Source: Burkholderiaceae bacterium
Lineage (GTDB): Bacteria > Pseudomonadota > Gammaproteobacteria > Burkholderiales > Burkholderiaceae_D
Assembly (NCBI GenBank): GCA_019752915.1
Contig: JAIELO010000256.1
Coordinates: 1 to 15,479 of the forward strand
DNA: 15,479 nt
Direction: 5' to 3'
The notes beneath the pieces were generated by a model, which was given only the letters and a program-made list of their open reading frames with translations, made no database searches and was not told the DNA's origin. A program made the translations under genes and the position numbers. Of the stretch, positions 5,906-14,600 are shown piece after piece; position 1 is the stretch's first letter; the number at the start of each line of letters is the position of its first letter.

Positions 5906-8900
5906 TTATAACGGCGCCGTCAGCACCCGGTTACGGCCAGCCCGCTTGGCTGCGTACAGCGCCTGATCAGCCCGGCTCAAGGCATGCGCGCCTTCGGCAT
6001 CGGCCGGATCCAGTGCCGCCAGCCCGATACTCACCGTCACCTCGAGCGCTACCCCATCGGGCAAGTGCATCGGCGCTTCCGCTACCCAGGCCCGCAGGCG
6101 CTCGGCCGTCAGGGCGGCAGCCGCCGGCGCCGTGGCCGGTAGCAGCATGGCAAACTCTTCGCCACCGATCCGCCCCAGCATATCGATTTTGCGGCGCCCC
6201 GCATTCATGCGTTCGGCCAGTTGCTGCAGCACCTGATCCCCGGCCGCGTGACCGTATTCGTCATTGATGCGTTTGAAATGGTCGACATCGAGCAGCAGCA
6301 CACAGGCGCCCTGTTGCGGGGCGCGCTGCAGGCGGCTTTGTTCCTCTTCCAGCCGGCGCATGAATTCGCGCCGGTTCGGCAAACCGGTCAGCGCATCCGT
6401 GGTGGCCAGCAGTTGCAGCTCGTCGTGCATGCGGCGCCGCTCGGTGGTGTCGAGCGTCGAGACGATCAGGAAATCCAGACTGTGGTGATGGCCGGGCATC
6501 ACCAGCAGCGTCAGTTCATTGCGGCGCGCCACCCCGTCAAGCCGGCGGAAGCTGCCTTCGCAACTGAAAATATGCTGGCCGCGCGCCAGTGCTGCCAGCG
6601 CCAGCGCAAAGTTCGGCATGGCGGTGCTATCGAAAATCTGCGCCAGCGTCAGCTGTGCCAGATCCTGCCGGTCGGCCCGCGCCGCCACTTGCGCCAGCCC
6701 GGCGGCGTTGACATCGACGATGCGCACCAGCCCGGCCAGATAGTCGAGCTGCGCCGGATTCGCCTGCAGATAGCTGGCCAGATCATCGATCCCGGACAGA
6801 TCGAGTTGTTCCAGTGCCAGCCGCACGGCCGACCAGTCCTGCTCCCACAGCGCTACCGGAGCATGATCGTACAGACTGCGGAAACGCGCCTCGCCCACCC
6901 GCAATGCCACGGTGGCGCGGGCTTGCTCGATGGCGATGCCGGCCAGTTGCGCCGCCTGTTCGATCAGCGTGATATGCGCCATGCTCGGCAACCGCGCTTC
7001 ACGGTGGTAGATCGCGAACGCCCCCAGCACCTTGCCGCTGGCGCCGAAGATCGGTTCGGCCCAGCAGGAATGCAGCCCTGCGTCCAGAGCCTGGCGGCGA
7101 TAGTCAGCGCTCCCCGGGCTAGCGTTCATACTGGCCATCCCTGCAATATCGGCAATAATCACGCGCCGCCCCTGCTGCACAGCCTGACTGCAGGGGCCGG
7201 ACATATCGCGCAAAGCCTGTCCATGCACTGCCGCACTAAACGCTACCGGCAGACTGGGTGCCGCGCCCACCCGCAAGTGCTGCTCATCGCCTTCGCGCAG
7301 TAGCACGCTGCACAGCATCTCTTCGTTACCGCTCTCGACACCGCGCACCACGCTCTCGAGGATGGTCTGCAAGGGCGCGCCCGTCGACAGCAGTTCCAGC
7401 ACCTGCCGGCGAGTCTGTTCGCGCTGGCTGGCGCGGGTGCGCTCGGTAATATCACGGAATGAATACAGGCGTGCTGCGGTGCTGCCCAGTTGCAAGCTGC
7501 GGCTATGCTGTTCGATCACACGGCCATCGCGCAACTGCAGCAGGGCCAGTTCGCCACCGGCCGGCCAGCCCGGCAACCCGGACGCCGCAGACGTCAGCAA
7601 CGGCGCCTGGACCGGCAGCCGCAGTTGCTGCGCCATGTGCGCCAGCAGCGCCGCACCATCGTTCTGCCAGTCCAGATGTTCCGGTAAATGCCACAGTTCG
7701 CGCAGGCGCCGGTTAACATTCAGGATCCCCCCCTGCAAATCGGCCACCAGAATGCCATCCATGGTCGAATCGAGAATACTGCGCAGGGTGGCCTGACTGC
7801 GCTGCTCTTCACTGGCCAGCGCCAGCAACACCTGTTCACGCTCACCGAGCTCGCCGGCCAGCGTTTCAGCGTAGCGCTGGGCAGCGCGCGCCCGCACCCG
7901 GCTGTGCGCTAGCTGGAACGTCAGCGCTGCCAGCAGCACACTAAACAGCGTGCCAGTCAGGCCAATCAGAGAAGCCTTGCTGGTAGTCGTGGTGCCGAGC
8001 GGCACGGCGCCGATCTGTAGTGTCCAGACCCGGCCACCGATGGCGAACTGCTGGGCGCTGCTATGCGAGCGCGGCATCCCGTCGGGCTCGCTGTCATACA
8101 TACGCGTCGCTGCACTGAGCGTGCTGCCATCATAAATTTCCACATCCAGCCCGGCCGCATGCAGGCCGCCCAGCCCCGTCATCAGATCGTGCATGCGGAA
8201 CGGGGCATACACCCAGCCGCGGATGGCTGCGCGGCGCTCGGCCAGCGTGCCGGTGGGGTAGCCATGCCGGTACAGCGGCAAAACCATCAGGAAGCCGGCC
8301 TGCACCGGCGCTTCCTGCTCGTGCTCCTGCACCAGCCGGATGCGCGCGCTCAATGCCGGCTGGCCGGTATCGCGCGCCTGCTCCAGCGTCGCGCGGCGCA
8401 CGGGATCGGAAGCGGGATCGTAGCCTATCGCGCGTGCGTTACTCCCGGTGGATGGTTCCAGATAGGTGATCGCGGCATACCAGTCGCGCGCGCCAGCCGG
8501 ATGCACACGGTAGTCCACCACGCCGCTGCGGCGCTGCTGCGCTACGTGGGCATCGAGCTGCTCGGGCACCAGCCGGGCCATATAGCCGACGCCCTGAATA
8601 CCGGGGAAATGCTGGTGCAGGTGCTGGCCATCGAGATAGGTGTGAAATTCGGCGGCGCTGACCTGATCGGAACTGGCAAACAGACCCTGTACCCCGTAAA
8701 GCACCTGCGCATAGGTCTGCATGCGCTGATCCAGATGGCTGACCAGTTCCCGCACCCGGATCGCGAAGTCGTTGCGGGCATCGTGTTCGGCATCGTTGCG
8801 CGCGCCCTGCCACAGCACGGCCGTTGCGCCCAGACAGGCGGCCAGCACCAGCGCGGCCAGCACGTGCGGTGCGAGCACGTGCTGCAATCGCTGGCGTAGC

Positions 8901-8911
8901 CGCGCCTTCAT
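5906..8911 (-). CDS. CHASE-PAS-GAF-PAS-GGDEF membrane diguanylate cyclase
   Basis: A 1001-residue sensor enzyme predicted to make c-di-GMP from two GTP. Order: short cytoplasmic N-terminus, TM1 (about 16-34), periplasmic CHASE domain (about 75-260, with GIQGVGYMARLVPEQL and AIGYDPASDPVRRATLEQA), TM2 (about 314-335), coiled coil, PAS (about 374-490), GAF (about 502-665), a second PAS with an inserted segment (about 673-825), then GGDEF (about 830-1000). The catalytic loop is GGEEF (916-920), with LDVDHFKRIND (874-884). An inhibitory I-site RKID (907-910) sits five residues before GGEEF, so product feedback inhibition is expected. No EAL or HD-GYP domain is present. The CHASE domain should bind a small extracellular ligand, unknown here. 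The start ATG directly abuts the queC stop with no good ribosome site, so translation is probably coupled to queC. Confidence 0.95.
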   Translation of the reverse strand: MKARLRQRLQHVLAPHVLAALVLAACLGATAVLWQGARNDAEHDARNDFAIRVRELVSHLDQRMQTYAQVLYGVQGLFASSDQVSAAEFHTYLDGQHLHQHFPGIQGVGYMARLVPEQLDAHVAQQRRSGVVDYRVHPAGARDWYAAITYLEPSTGSNARAIGYDPASDPVRRATLEQARDTGQPALSARIRLVQEHEQEAPVQAGFLMVLPLYRHGYPTGTLAERRAAIRGWVYAPFRMHDLMTGLGGLHAAGLDVEIYDGSTLSAATRMYDSEPDGMPRSHSSAQQFAIGGRVWTLQIGAVPLGTTTTSKASLIGLTGTLFSVLLAALTFQLAHSRVRARAAQRYAETLAGELGEREQVLLALASEEQRSQATLRSILDSTMDGILVADLQGGILNVNRRLRELWHLPEHLDWQNDGAALLAHMAQQLRLPVQAPLLTSAASGLPGWPAGGELALLQLRDGRVIEQHSRSLQLGSTAARLYSFRDITERTRASQREQTRRQVLELLSTGAPLQTILESVVRGVESGNEEMLCSVLLREGDEQHLRVGAAPSLPVAFSAAVHGQALRDMSGPCSQAVQQGRRVIIADIAGMASMNASPGSADYRRQALDAGLHSCWAEPIFGASGKVLGAFAIYHREARLPSMAHITLIEQAAQLAGIAIEQARATVALRVGEARFRSLYDHAPVALWEQDWSAVRLALEQLDLSGIDDLASYLQANPAQLDYLAGLVRIVDVNAAGLAQVAARADRQDLAQLTLAQIFDSTAMPNFALALAALARGQHIFSCEGSFRRLDGVARRNELTLLVMPGHHHSLDFLIVSTLDTTERRRMHDELQLLATTDALTGLPNRREFMRRLEEEQSRLQRAPQQGACVLLLDVDHFKRINDEYGHAAGDQVLQQLAERMNAGRRKIDMLGRIGGEEFAMLLPATAPAAAALTAERLRAWVAEAPMHLPDGVALEVTVSIGLAALDPADAEGAHALSRADQALYAAKRAGRNRVLTAPL

Positions 8912-9619
8912 CTACACGGCGCCAGCGGCGTACTGCCGGTAACCACGGGCACGCAATTCACAGGCCGGGCAAGTGCCGCAGCCATAGCCCCAGTCGTGCA
9001 GCGCGCCGCGCTCGCCCAGATAGCAGGTGTGGGTGCCTTCGCGGATCAGATCGACCAGCGCACTCCCGCCCAGTTCATGGGCCAGTTCCCAGGTCTGGCG
9101 CTTGTCGCGCCACATCAGCGGCGTCTCCAGCTTGTAGCGGCTATCCATGCCCAGATTGAGCGCCACCTGCAAGGCTTTCATGGTGTCGTCGCGGCAGTCA
9201 GGGTAGCCGGAAAAATCCGTCTCGCACATGCCGCCCACCAGCACCGACAGGCCGCGCCGGTAAGCTACCGTCGCCGCCACCGTCATGAACAGCAGATTAC
9301 GCCCGGGGACAAAGGTATTCGGCAAGCCGTTGGCCTGGGTCTCGATGGCGATATCGTGGGTCATCGCCGTCTGCGCAATATCCTTCAGCAGCGACAGGTC
9401 GATCATATGATCTTCGCCGAGTCGCTCGGCCCACAGCGGCGAGTGGGCACGCAGGCGCTCGCGCACCATCGGGCGCACCGTCAGCTCGATGGCATGACGC
9501 TGGCCATAGTCAAAACCTATGGTTTCCACGCGCGCATAATGTTTCAACGCCCAGGCCAGACAGGTGGTGGAGTCCTGACCCCCGCTAAACAGGACCAGGG
9601 CAGTATCGGTAGACAGCAT
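8912..9619 (-). CDS. queC: 7-cyano-7-deazaguanine synthase QueC
   Basis: A 235-residue enzyme of the queuosine pathway: it converts 7-carboxy-7-deazaguanine (CDG) with ammonia and ATP to preQ0 in the cytoplasm. The PP-loop ATP pyrophosphatase motif SGGQDS is at 12-17. [14 protein letters not shown] (130-143) is typical of the family, and the zinc site is C199, C214, C217 and C220 (CGTCPAC). Length is normal for the family. The start gives the usual short lead into the PP-loop; only a weak ribosome site (GAAAG about 10 nt upstream) is seen. It is followed at zero spacing by the diguanylate cyclase gene (TAGATG), so the two form an operon; queD and queE are not in the window. It diverges from tamA across 107 bp. 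No preQ1 riboswitch was recognised upstream. Confidence 0.96.
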   Translation of the reverse strand: MLSTDTALVLFSGGQDSTTCLAWALKHYARVETIGFDYGQRHAIELTVRPMVRERLRAHSPLWAERLGEDHMIDLSLLKDIAQTAMTHDIAIETQANGLPNTFVPGRNLLFMTVAATVAYRRGLSVLVGGMCETDFSGYPDCRDDTMKALQVALNLGMDSRYKLETPLMWRDKRQTWELAHELGGSALVDLIREGTHTCYLGERGALHDWGYGCGTCPACELRARGYRQYAAGAV

Positions 9620-9639
9620 TACAGTGTTCTTTCAAGTAC

Positions 9640-9655
9640 TCGCAAGCGTTTGCAA
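9640..9655. promoter_or_regulatory. Imperfect dyad resembling a LacI-family operator, queC/tamA intergenic region
   Basis: TCGCAAGCGTTTGCAA is a 16-bp dyad with 6 of 8 matching half-site positions and the central AANCGNTT pattern common in LacI/GalR operators. It is 21 bp upstream of the queC start codon. No such regulator is encoded here; it may be chance. Confidence 0.2.
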
Positions 9656-9657
9656 GG

Positions 9658-9685
9658 TTATTAAGTACGCCATCAATTGGGGCAA
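9658..9685 (-). promoter_or_regulatory. Weak candidate promoter for queC
   Basis: On the minus strand TTGCCC (9685-9680) and TAATAA (9663-9658) are 16 bp apart. The -10 is poor (3 of 6 matches), but the position about 40 bp upstream of the queC ATG is reasonable. No convincing plus-strand promoter for tamA was seen in the same 107-bp region. Confidence 0.25.
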
Positions 9686-9726
9686 TCCGGTAACATGGCA
9701 TTCTGCTTTACCCCTCCTGGAGTCTC

Positions 9727-11601
9727 ATGCTACCGGCAATGCCCGCAAAATTATCGGCAGGATCACGAATTTTGGCACAAGTTGTGGCAAAAGTGGCTTA
9801 TCGGCCCGCATATGCGGGGTCTGTGCTGTGGTGCGCCCTACTGTTCGGCGCACCGCACGCCTTGGCACAGGGTCTGCATTACACCGTGCGGATCGCCGCA
9901 CCGGCGCCGCTCGATACGCTGCTCGAGCAGAATCTCGACCTGCAGCGCTTCAGCGACAGTCCGCGCATGGATCTGGAACAGTTGCAGCGACTGGTGCGTG
10001 TCGCGCCCGAACAGATCCGCACGCTGGTGGCCACCGAAGGCTATTACGCGCCCGAGATCAGCGCCACGCTGGAACGCGATGGCGACACCCCCACCGTGCA
10101 GCTACGCATCACGCCGGGTGAACCGGTGCGGGTCGGCGACGTCGAACTGATCCTGCAAGGCTTCACCCCGGCAGCGGGTCTGCCGGCCGATCAGCAGTTC
10201 GATCCGGCCGCACTCAAGGCCAGCTGGTCACTCAGACAGGGCGACATTTTCCGCCAGAATGACTGGGAACAGGCCAAACGGGGTTTGCTGCGGCAGGTAG
10301 TACAGAGCCGCTATCCGCGTGCCCAGATCAGCGATAGCAGTGCTACGGTCGACCCGGACCAGCATCTGGCGCTACTGCGCGTAGTGCTCGATAGCGGTCC
10401 GGAACTGCGCTTTGGCGAACTGCGCATCGAAGGCTTGAAGCGCTATCCGCCCTCGGTGGTGAGCAATCTGAACCCGATCCAGCCGGGCGACTATTACAAC
10501 GAAGCGGCGCTGCAAACCTACCAGACCCGCCTGCAGGACAGCGGTTACTTCAGCAGCGTGGAAGTGAGTGCCGACAGCAGCGCCCTGCTCAGCGAACAGC
10601 TGGCAGCCGGTGAGGCCGGGGAGCCGCGCAACAGCGCCAGCATGCCCGCGCTACCGCTACTGGTGCGGGTGGTCGAAAACAAACAGCGCAATGTCAGCGC
10701 CGGCCTGGGTTTCAGTACCAATACCGGCAATCGTGCCTCGCTCACCTATGACGATCTGTCCGTCTTCGGGCTGCGCATGAAAAGTGCCGTGACCATGGAA
10801 ACCAAGAAGCAGTCGGCGCACAGCACACTGTACTTCCCCACCACGGCGCAGGGCTATAACGATAGCGTCGGTGCGGCGTTCGAACGCAGCGACATCGCCG
10901 GGGAAATCACCAGCGTGGCCAGCGTAGCGGCCAAACGCAGCTGGGGCACGCCGCTGCTCGAGCGCAATCTGTCGCTGGAACTGCTGACCGAAACCAAAAC
11001 CGTCGATGGCACGCCCTCCAGCACCAGTAAAAGTCTGCCGCTCACCTACGGCGTCACCTGGCGCAAACTCGATAACCTGCTGTTCCCCAACCGCGGCTAT
11101 GCCCTGAATGCGCAAGTCGGTGGCGCCCTGCTGCCGCTGCTGACCGATGAAGCCTTCGTGCGCGGCTATGCGCGCGGCGTGCTGTACGCGCCGCTCGGCA
11201 GCAGCGATAAGCTGATCCTGCGCGCCGAAGCGGGCATGCTGGCGTCACGCAGTAAAAATGGCGTGCCGGCGGTCTACCTGTTCCGCGCCGGTGGCGACCA
11301 GTCGGTACGCGGCTACGCGTTTCAGGAACTCGGCTTGCGGGTCGGTGATGCCATCACCGGCGGGCGCTATCTAGGCACCGCCAGCGCCGAATACCAGCAC
11401 TGGTTCCGTCCTACGTGGGGCGCGGCCGTGTTCTATGATCTGGGCAATGCCGCCGACACGCTGAGTACCCTGCGGCCGAAAGCCGGTTACGGACTGGGCG
11501 CGCGCTGGAAAAGTCCGGTTGGCCCGATCAACGTCGACATGGCGTATGGCCACGCCGTCCACAAATACCGTTTGCACTTCTCGCTAGGCTTTACTTTCTG
11601 A
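9727..11601 (+). CDS. tamA: Outer-membrane assembly protein TamA (Omp85 family)
   Basis: A 624-residue Omp85-family protein, the outer-membrane half of the translocation and assembly module that, with TamB, helps insert outer-membrane proteins and move lipids across the periplasm. The signal peptide core is SVLWCALLFGAPHALA (about 32-47), cleavage before Q48. Three POTRA-type domains follow (about 50-130, 132-225, 226-318), then a 16-strand-type barrel (319-624). The conserved loop-6 motif VRGY is at 527-530, and the chain ends in Phe after alternating residues (HFSLGFTF), a usual beta-signal. GGAG at 9719-9722 is only 4 nt before the ATG. The region ahead of the signal core is about 31 residues, longer than usual, so a start farther in is possible, though no better ribosome site was seen. 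The stop overlaps the tamB ATG by one base (TGATG), so the two are co-translated. Confidence 0.94.
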   Translation: MLPAMPAKLSAGSRILAQVVAKVAYRPAYAGSVLWCALLFGAPHALAQGLHYTVRIAAPAPLDTLLEQNLDLQRFSDSPRMDLEQLQRLVRVAPEQIRTLVATEGYYAPEISATLERDGDTPTVQLRITPGEPVRVGDVELILQGFTPAAGLPADQQFDPAALKASWSLRQGDIFRQNDWEQAKRGLLRQVVQSRYPRAQISDSSATVDPDQHLALLRVVLDSGPELRFGELRIEGLKRYPPSVVSNLNPIQPGDYYNEAALQTYQTRLQDSGYFSSVEVSADSSALLSEQLAAGEAGEPRNSASMPALPLLVRVVENKQRNVSAGLGFSTNTGNRASLTYDDLSVFGLRMKSAVTMETKKQSAHSTLYFPTTAQGYNDSVGAAFERSDIAGEITSVASVAAKRSWGTPLLERNLSLELLTETKTVDGTPSSTSKSLPLTYGVTWRKLDNLLFPNRGYALNAQVGGALLPLLTDEAFVRGYARGVLYAPLGSSDKLILRAEAGMLASRSKNGVPAVYLFRAGGDQSVRGYAFQELGLRVGDAITGGRYLGTASAEYQHWFRPTWGAAVFYDLGNAADTLSTLRPKAGYGLGARWKSPVGPINVDMAYGHAVHKYRLHFSLGFTF

Positions 11602-14600
11602 TGAGCGAATCGCTTCCCCCGGACCGCACTTCCGCGAACAGTCCAGACACACCAGCCAGCGCGCCTGCCGTGGCAGCTCCGCGTCGCTGGCTACGCCGCC
11701 TGCTGATCAGTTGCGCATTGCTCGTCGCGCTGCTGGCCGCTGCCCTCTGGCTGCTCGGGCGCGAAACCACGCTGCAGCAACTGGTACAGCGCATCGCCAG
11801 CGCCAGCGGTGGCCAGATCAGCGTGAGCGACGTCAGTGGCTCGCTGTATCACCGCATGCACATCGGCCAGCTGGTCTACCGTAGCGACGATAGCCTGATC
11901 ACGGCCAGACAGATCGATATCAACTGGTCGCCACTGCAGTATTTTTCCGCCGGTCTGGCCGTCAGCGAGCTGCACGTCGCCACGCTGACCGTGCAAAGTC
12001 TGAAAGCATCTGCGCCGGCCACTCTGCCTGCTTCGCTGGCGTTACCATTCAGCCTGCATCTGGCCGATGCACGCCTCGATCAACTGACGCTGCTCGACGC
12101 CGGCAGCAGCAATGTGCTGCGCAATCTACGCTTCCAGCTGGACGCTGACGGCAAGCACTGGCAAGTGCGCCAGGCTGCCGCCAGCACCGACTATGGGCAG
12201 CTCGGTGTCGAACTCACACTCGGTGCGCTGGCGCCCTTCCCGCTGCAAGGCCGTGCCACGCTCAAACATGCCAGTGGCGCCAGCGTCGCCGTCAACGCCG
12301 GTGGTACGCTGGCGAGCATGACACTCAAGGCGCAGGGAACCCAGCACAGCGCCACGCTGGACGCCACGGCTAGCGTGGCGCCGTTTGAGGCACTGATCCT
12401 GCGCAGCCTCGCGCTGCAGGCGCGTGCCATTGATCCGGCCAGCCTGCAGGAAGGCTGGCCGCAAGCGCTGCTCGATCTGGACCTGCAGGCAACGCTCGGC
12501 GCACACCGGCAACTGTCCGGCAAACTGTCCCTGCAAAACCGCGGCAAGAGCGGCAGCATCGACCAGCAAGCCCTGCCCCTGCGGACGCTGGCAGCACGAC
12601 TGGGCGGCACGCTGCAAGCTGCCGCACTGGACGAAATCCTGATCGATCTCGGTGCGGCAGGCCGCTTCACCGGCAGCGCACTGCTGCATCAGAATACCGC
12701 GCAAGGCAAACAAGCTGCCCCTGTCAGCGCGCAAATGTCGCTGCACACTGAGCAGTTAAATCTGCAGAAGCTGCATAGCAGCCTGCATGCTACCCGTCTG
12801 GCTGGCGACATCACCCTGAGTGGCAAGGCCGCGCAGCAAGTCCTGAGCGCCAGACTGGCACAGAAAGATCTGCAACTCGATGTGCAGGCCAGTCTGTCGG
12901 CCACCACACTGCAGCTGCAACAGGCGCGCCTGCAGGCACGTCAGGGCAGCATCAGCGTCAGCGGACAGGCCGCCCTGCAGGCGCAACGCGACTTTGCCTT
13001 CACCCTGCGCAGCCAGCATTTCGATCCGGCCGCACTGGGACCACGCCTGCCTGCCGGTGACCTGAATGGCCTGCTCGGCGTGCGCGGCAAACTCGTGCCG
13101 GCATGGCAGGCGACGGCCAGCCTCGATCTTCAGGCCAGCAAGCTGGCCGGTCATGCCCTGACCGGCAACGGTGAACTGCACGCCGACGCGCACCACCTGA
13201 GCGGCGTGGCGCTACGCGTACAACTGGCGCAGAACAGCGCCAGCATCAGCGGCAATTTCGGCGCCGAGGGCGAACAGCTGCGCTGGCGCATCGACGCGCC
13301 GCAACTGAGCGCCCTCGCCGCGCAACTGACGGGCGCCGCCACGGCCAGCGGCACCGTCAGCGGCAGCATGGCTGCACCACGCGGCAACTTCGAATTCGAT
13401 GCCAGCGCACTGGCACTGAGTTCGGCCCGTCATGCCAATCCCGCCAGCCGGGTCCACGCCAGCGGCACACTGGCGCTGAGCGGTAAACAGCGGGCGCCCG
13501 AACTGAGCCTGCAAGGAACGCTGCAGCAGGTCGATCCTGCCGCTTTCGGCAGCATGCAGGGCGGCAGCATTCAGGCCGGCTTCACCGCCGAAGCCAGACT
13601 GGCACGCGACTGGCGGGCCAGCCTCAGCATGCAACTGCAGCCCTCCACTTTCGGCAGCGCGCCGCTGAGCGGGCGCGCCGCACTGCAACTCGATAGCACG
13701 CGTCTTGGCAATGCCGACATCGACCTGCATCTGGCCAGCATGGCACTGGCGGCCAAAGGCAGCTTCGGCAAAACCGGCGACCAGCTGGCATGGAAACTCA
13801 GCGCACCACAACTGAGCGTACTCGGACCGCAATTCGGCGGCACCCTCAATGCTGCCGGCACGCTGGCCGGCAGCAGCGCCAGACCGGCGCTCAGCTTCAG
13901 CATCGATGGCGCCAACCTGCACTTACCCGGCGCGCGCCAGATCGCCAGCATCCGTGGCAACGCCACGCTGGGCAGCACGAACAGCGGCAGCGACGTACCG
14001 ATGCTGGCCGATCTCGAACTCACCCGCCTGAATTCTCCGGACCTGACCCTGAACCGTGTGCGCCTGCAAACTTCCGGCAGCCGCAGCGCCCACACCCTGC
14101 AACTGGCGGCCAGCAATGCCGACTTTGATGCGGCCGTGCGCCTGACCGGTAGCTGGGCCGGCGATACCTGGAATGGCACGCTGAACACCTTGCAGAACCG
14201 TGGCCGTTACGCCTTCACACTGGCAGCACCGGCTCCGCTCAAGCTGGCCGCCGCCAGTGGCGGCGGGGTCGCCGGTCTGCTCCGGCCGCAGCAAATCAGT
14301 CTGGGCGCTGCCCGCATCGATCTGCCGGAAGGTAGCATCCGGCTCGACCAGCTGGAAAAAAATGGCGCCAGCTGGCGTAGCAAGGGTCAGGCACAGGGCG
14401 TCCCGGCCAACTATCTGGCGCAGCTCTCGCCAGACTGGCATGACTTGGTGCGCAGCACCCTGACGCTAGGCGGCGAATGGTCGCTTGCCCTACAGGCTGG
14501 CGCGACGCCAGCACTGAACGGCATGCTACGCGTGTACCGCGAAGCCGGTGACCTGACCATCACCGGCACCGATCTGCCGCAGCCACTGGGCCTGCGTCTG

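Noticed and set aside
6221-7303. Plus-strand open frame (360 codons) opposite the diguanylate cyclase, with another at 8063-8899
   Set aside because: Both lie antisense to clear CHASE/PAS/GAF/GGDEF coding sequence; no ribosome site or recognisable protein features.
9620-9726. preQ1 riboswitch upstream of queC
   Set aside because: The expected short stem plus A-rich tail pseudoknot pattern was not found on the minus strand.
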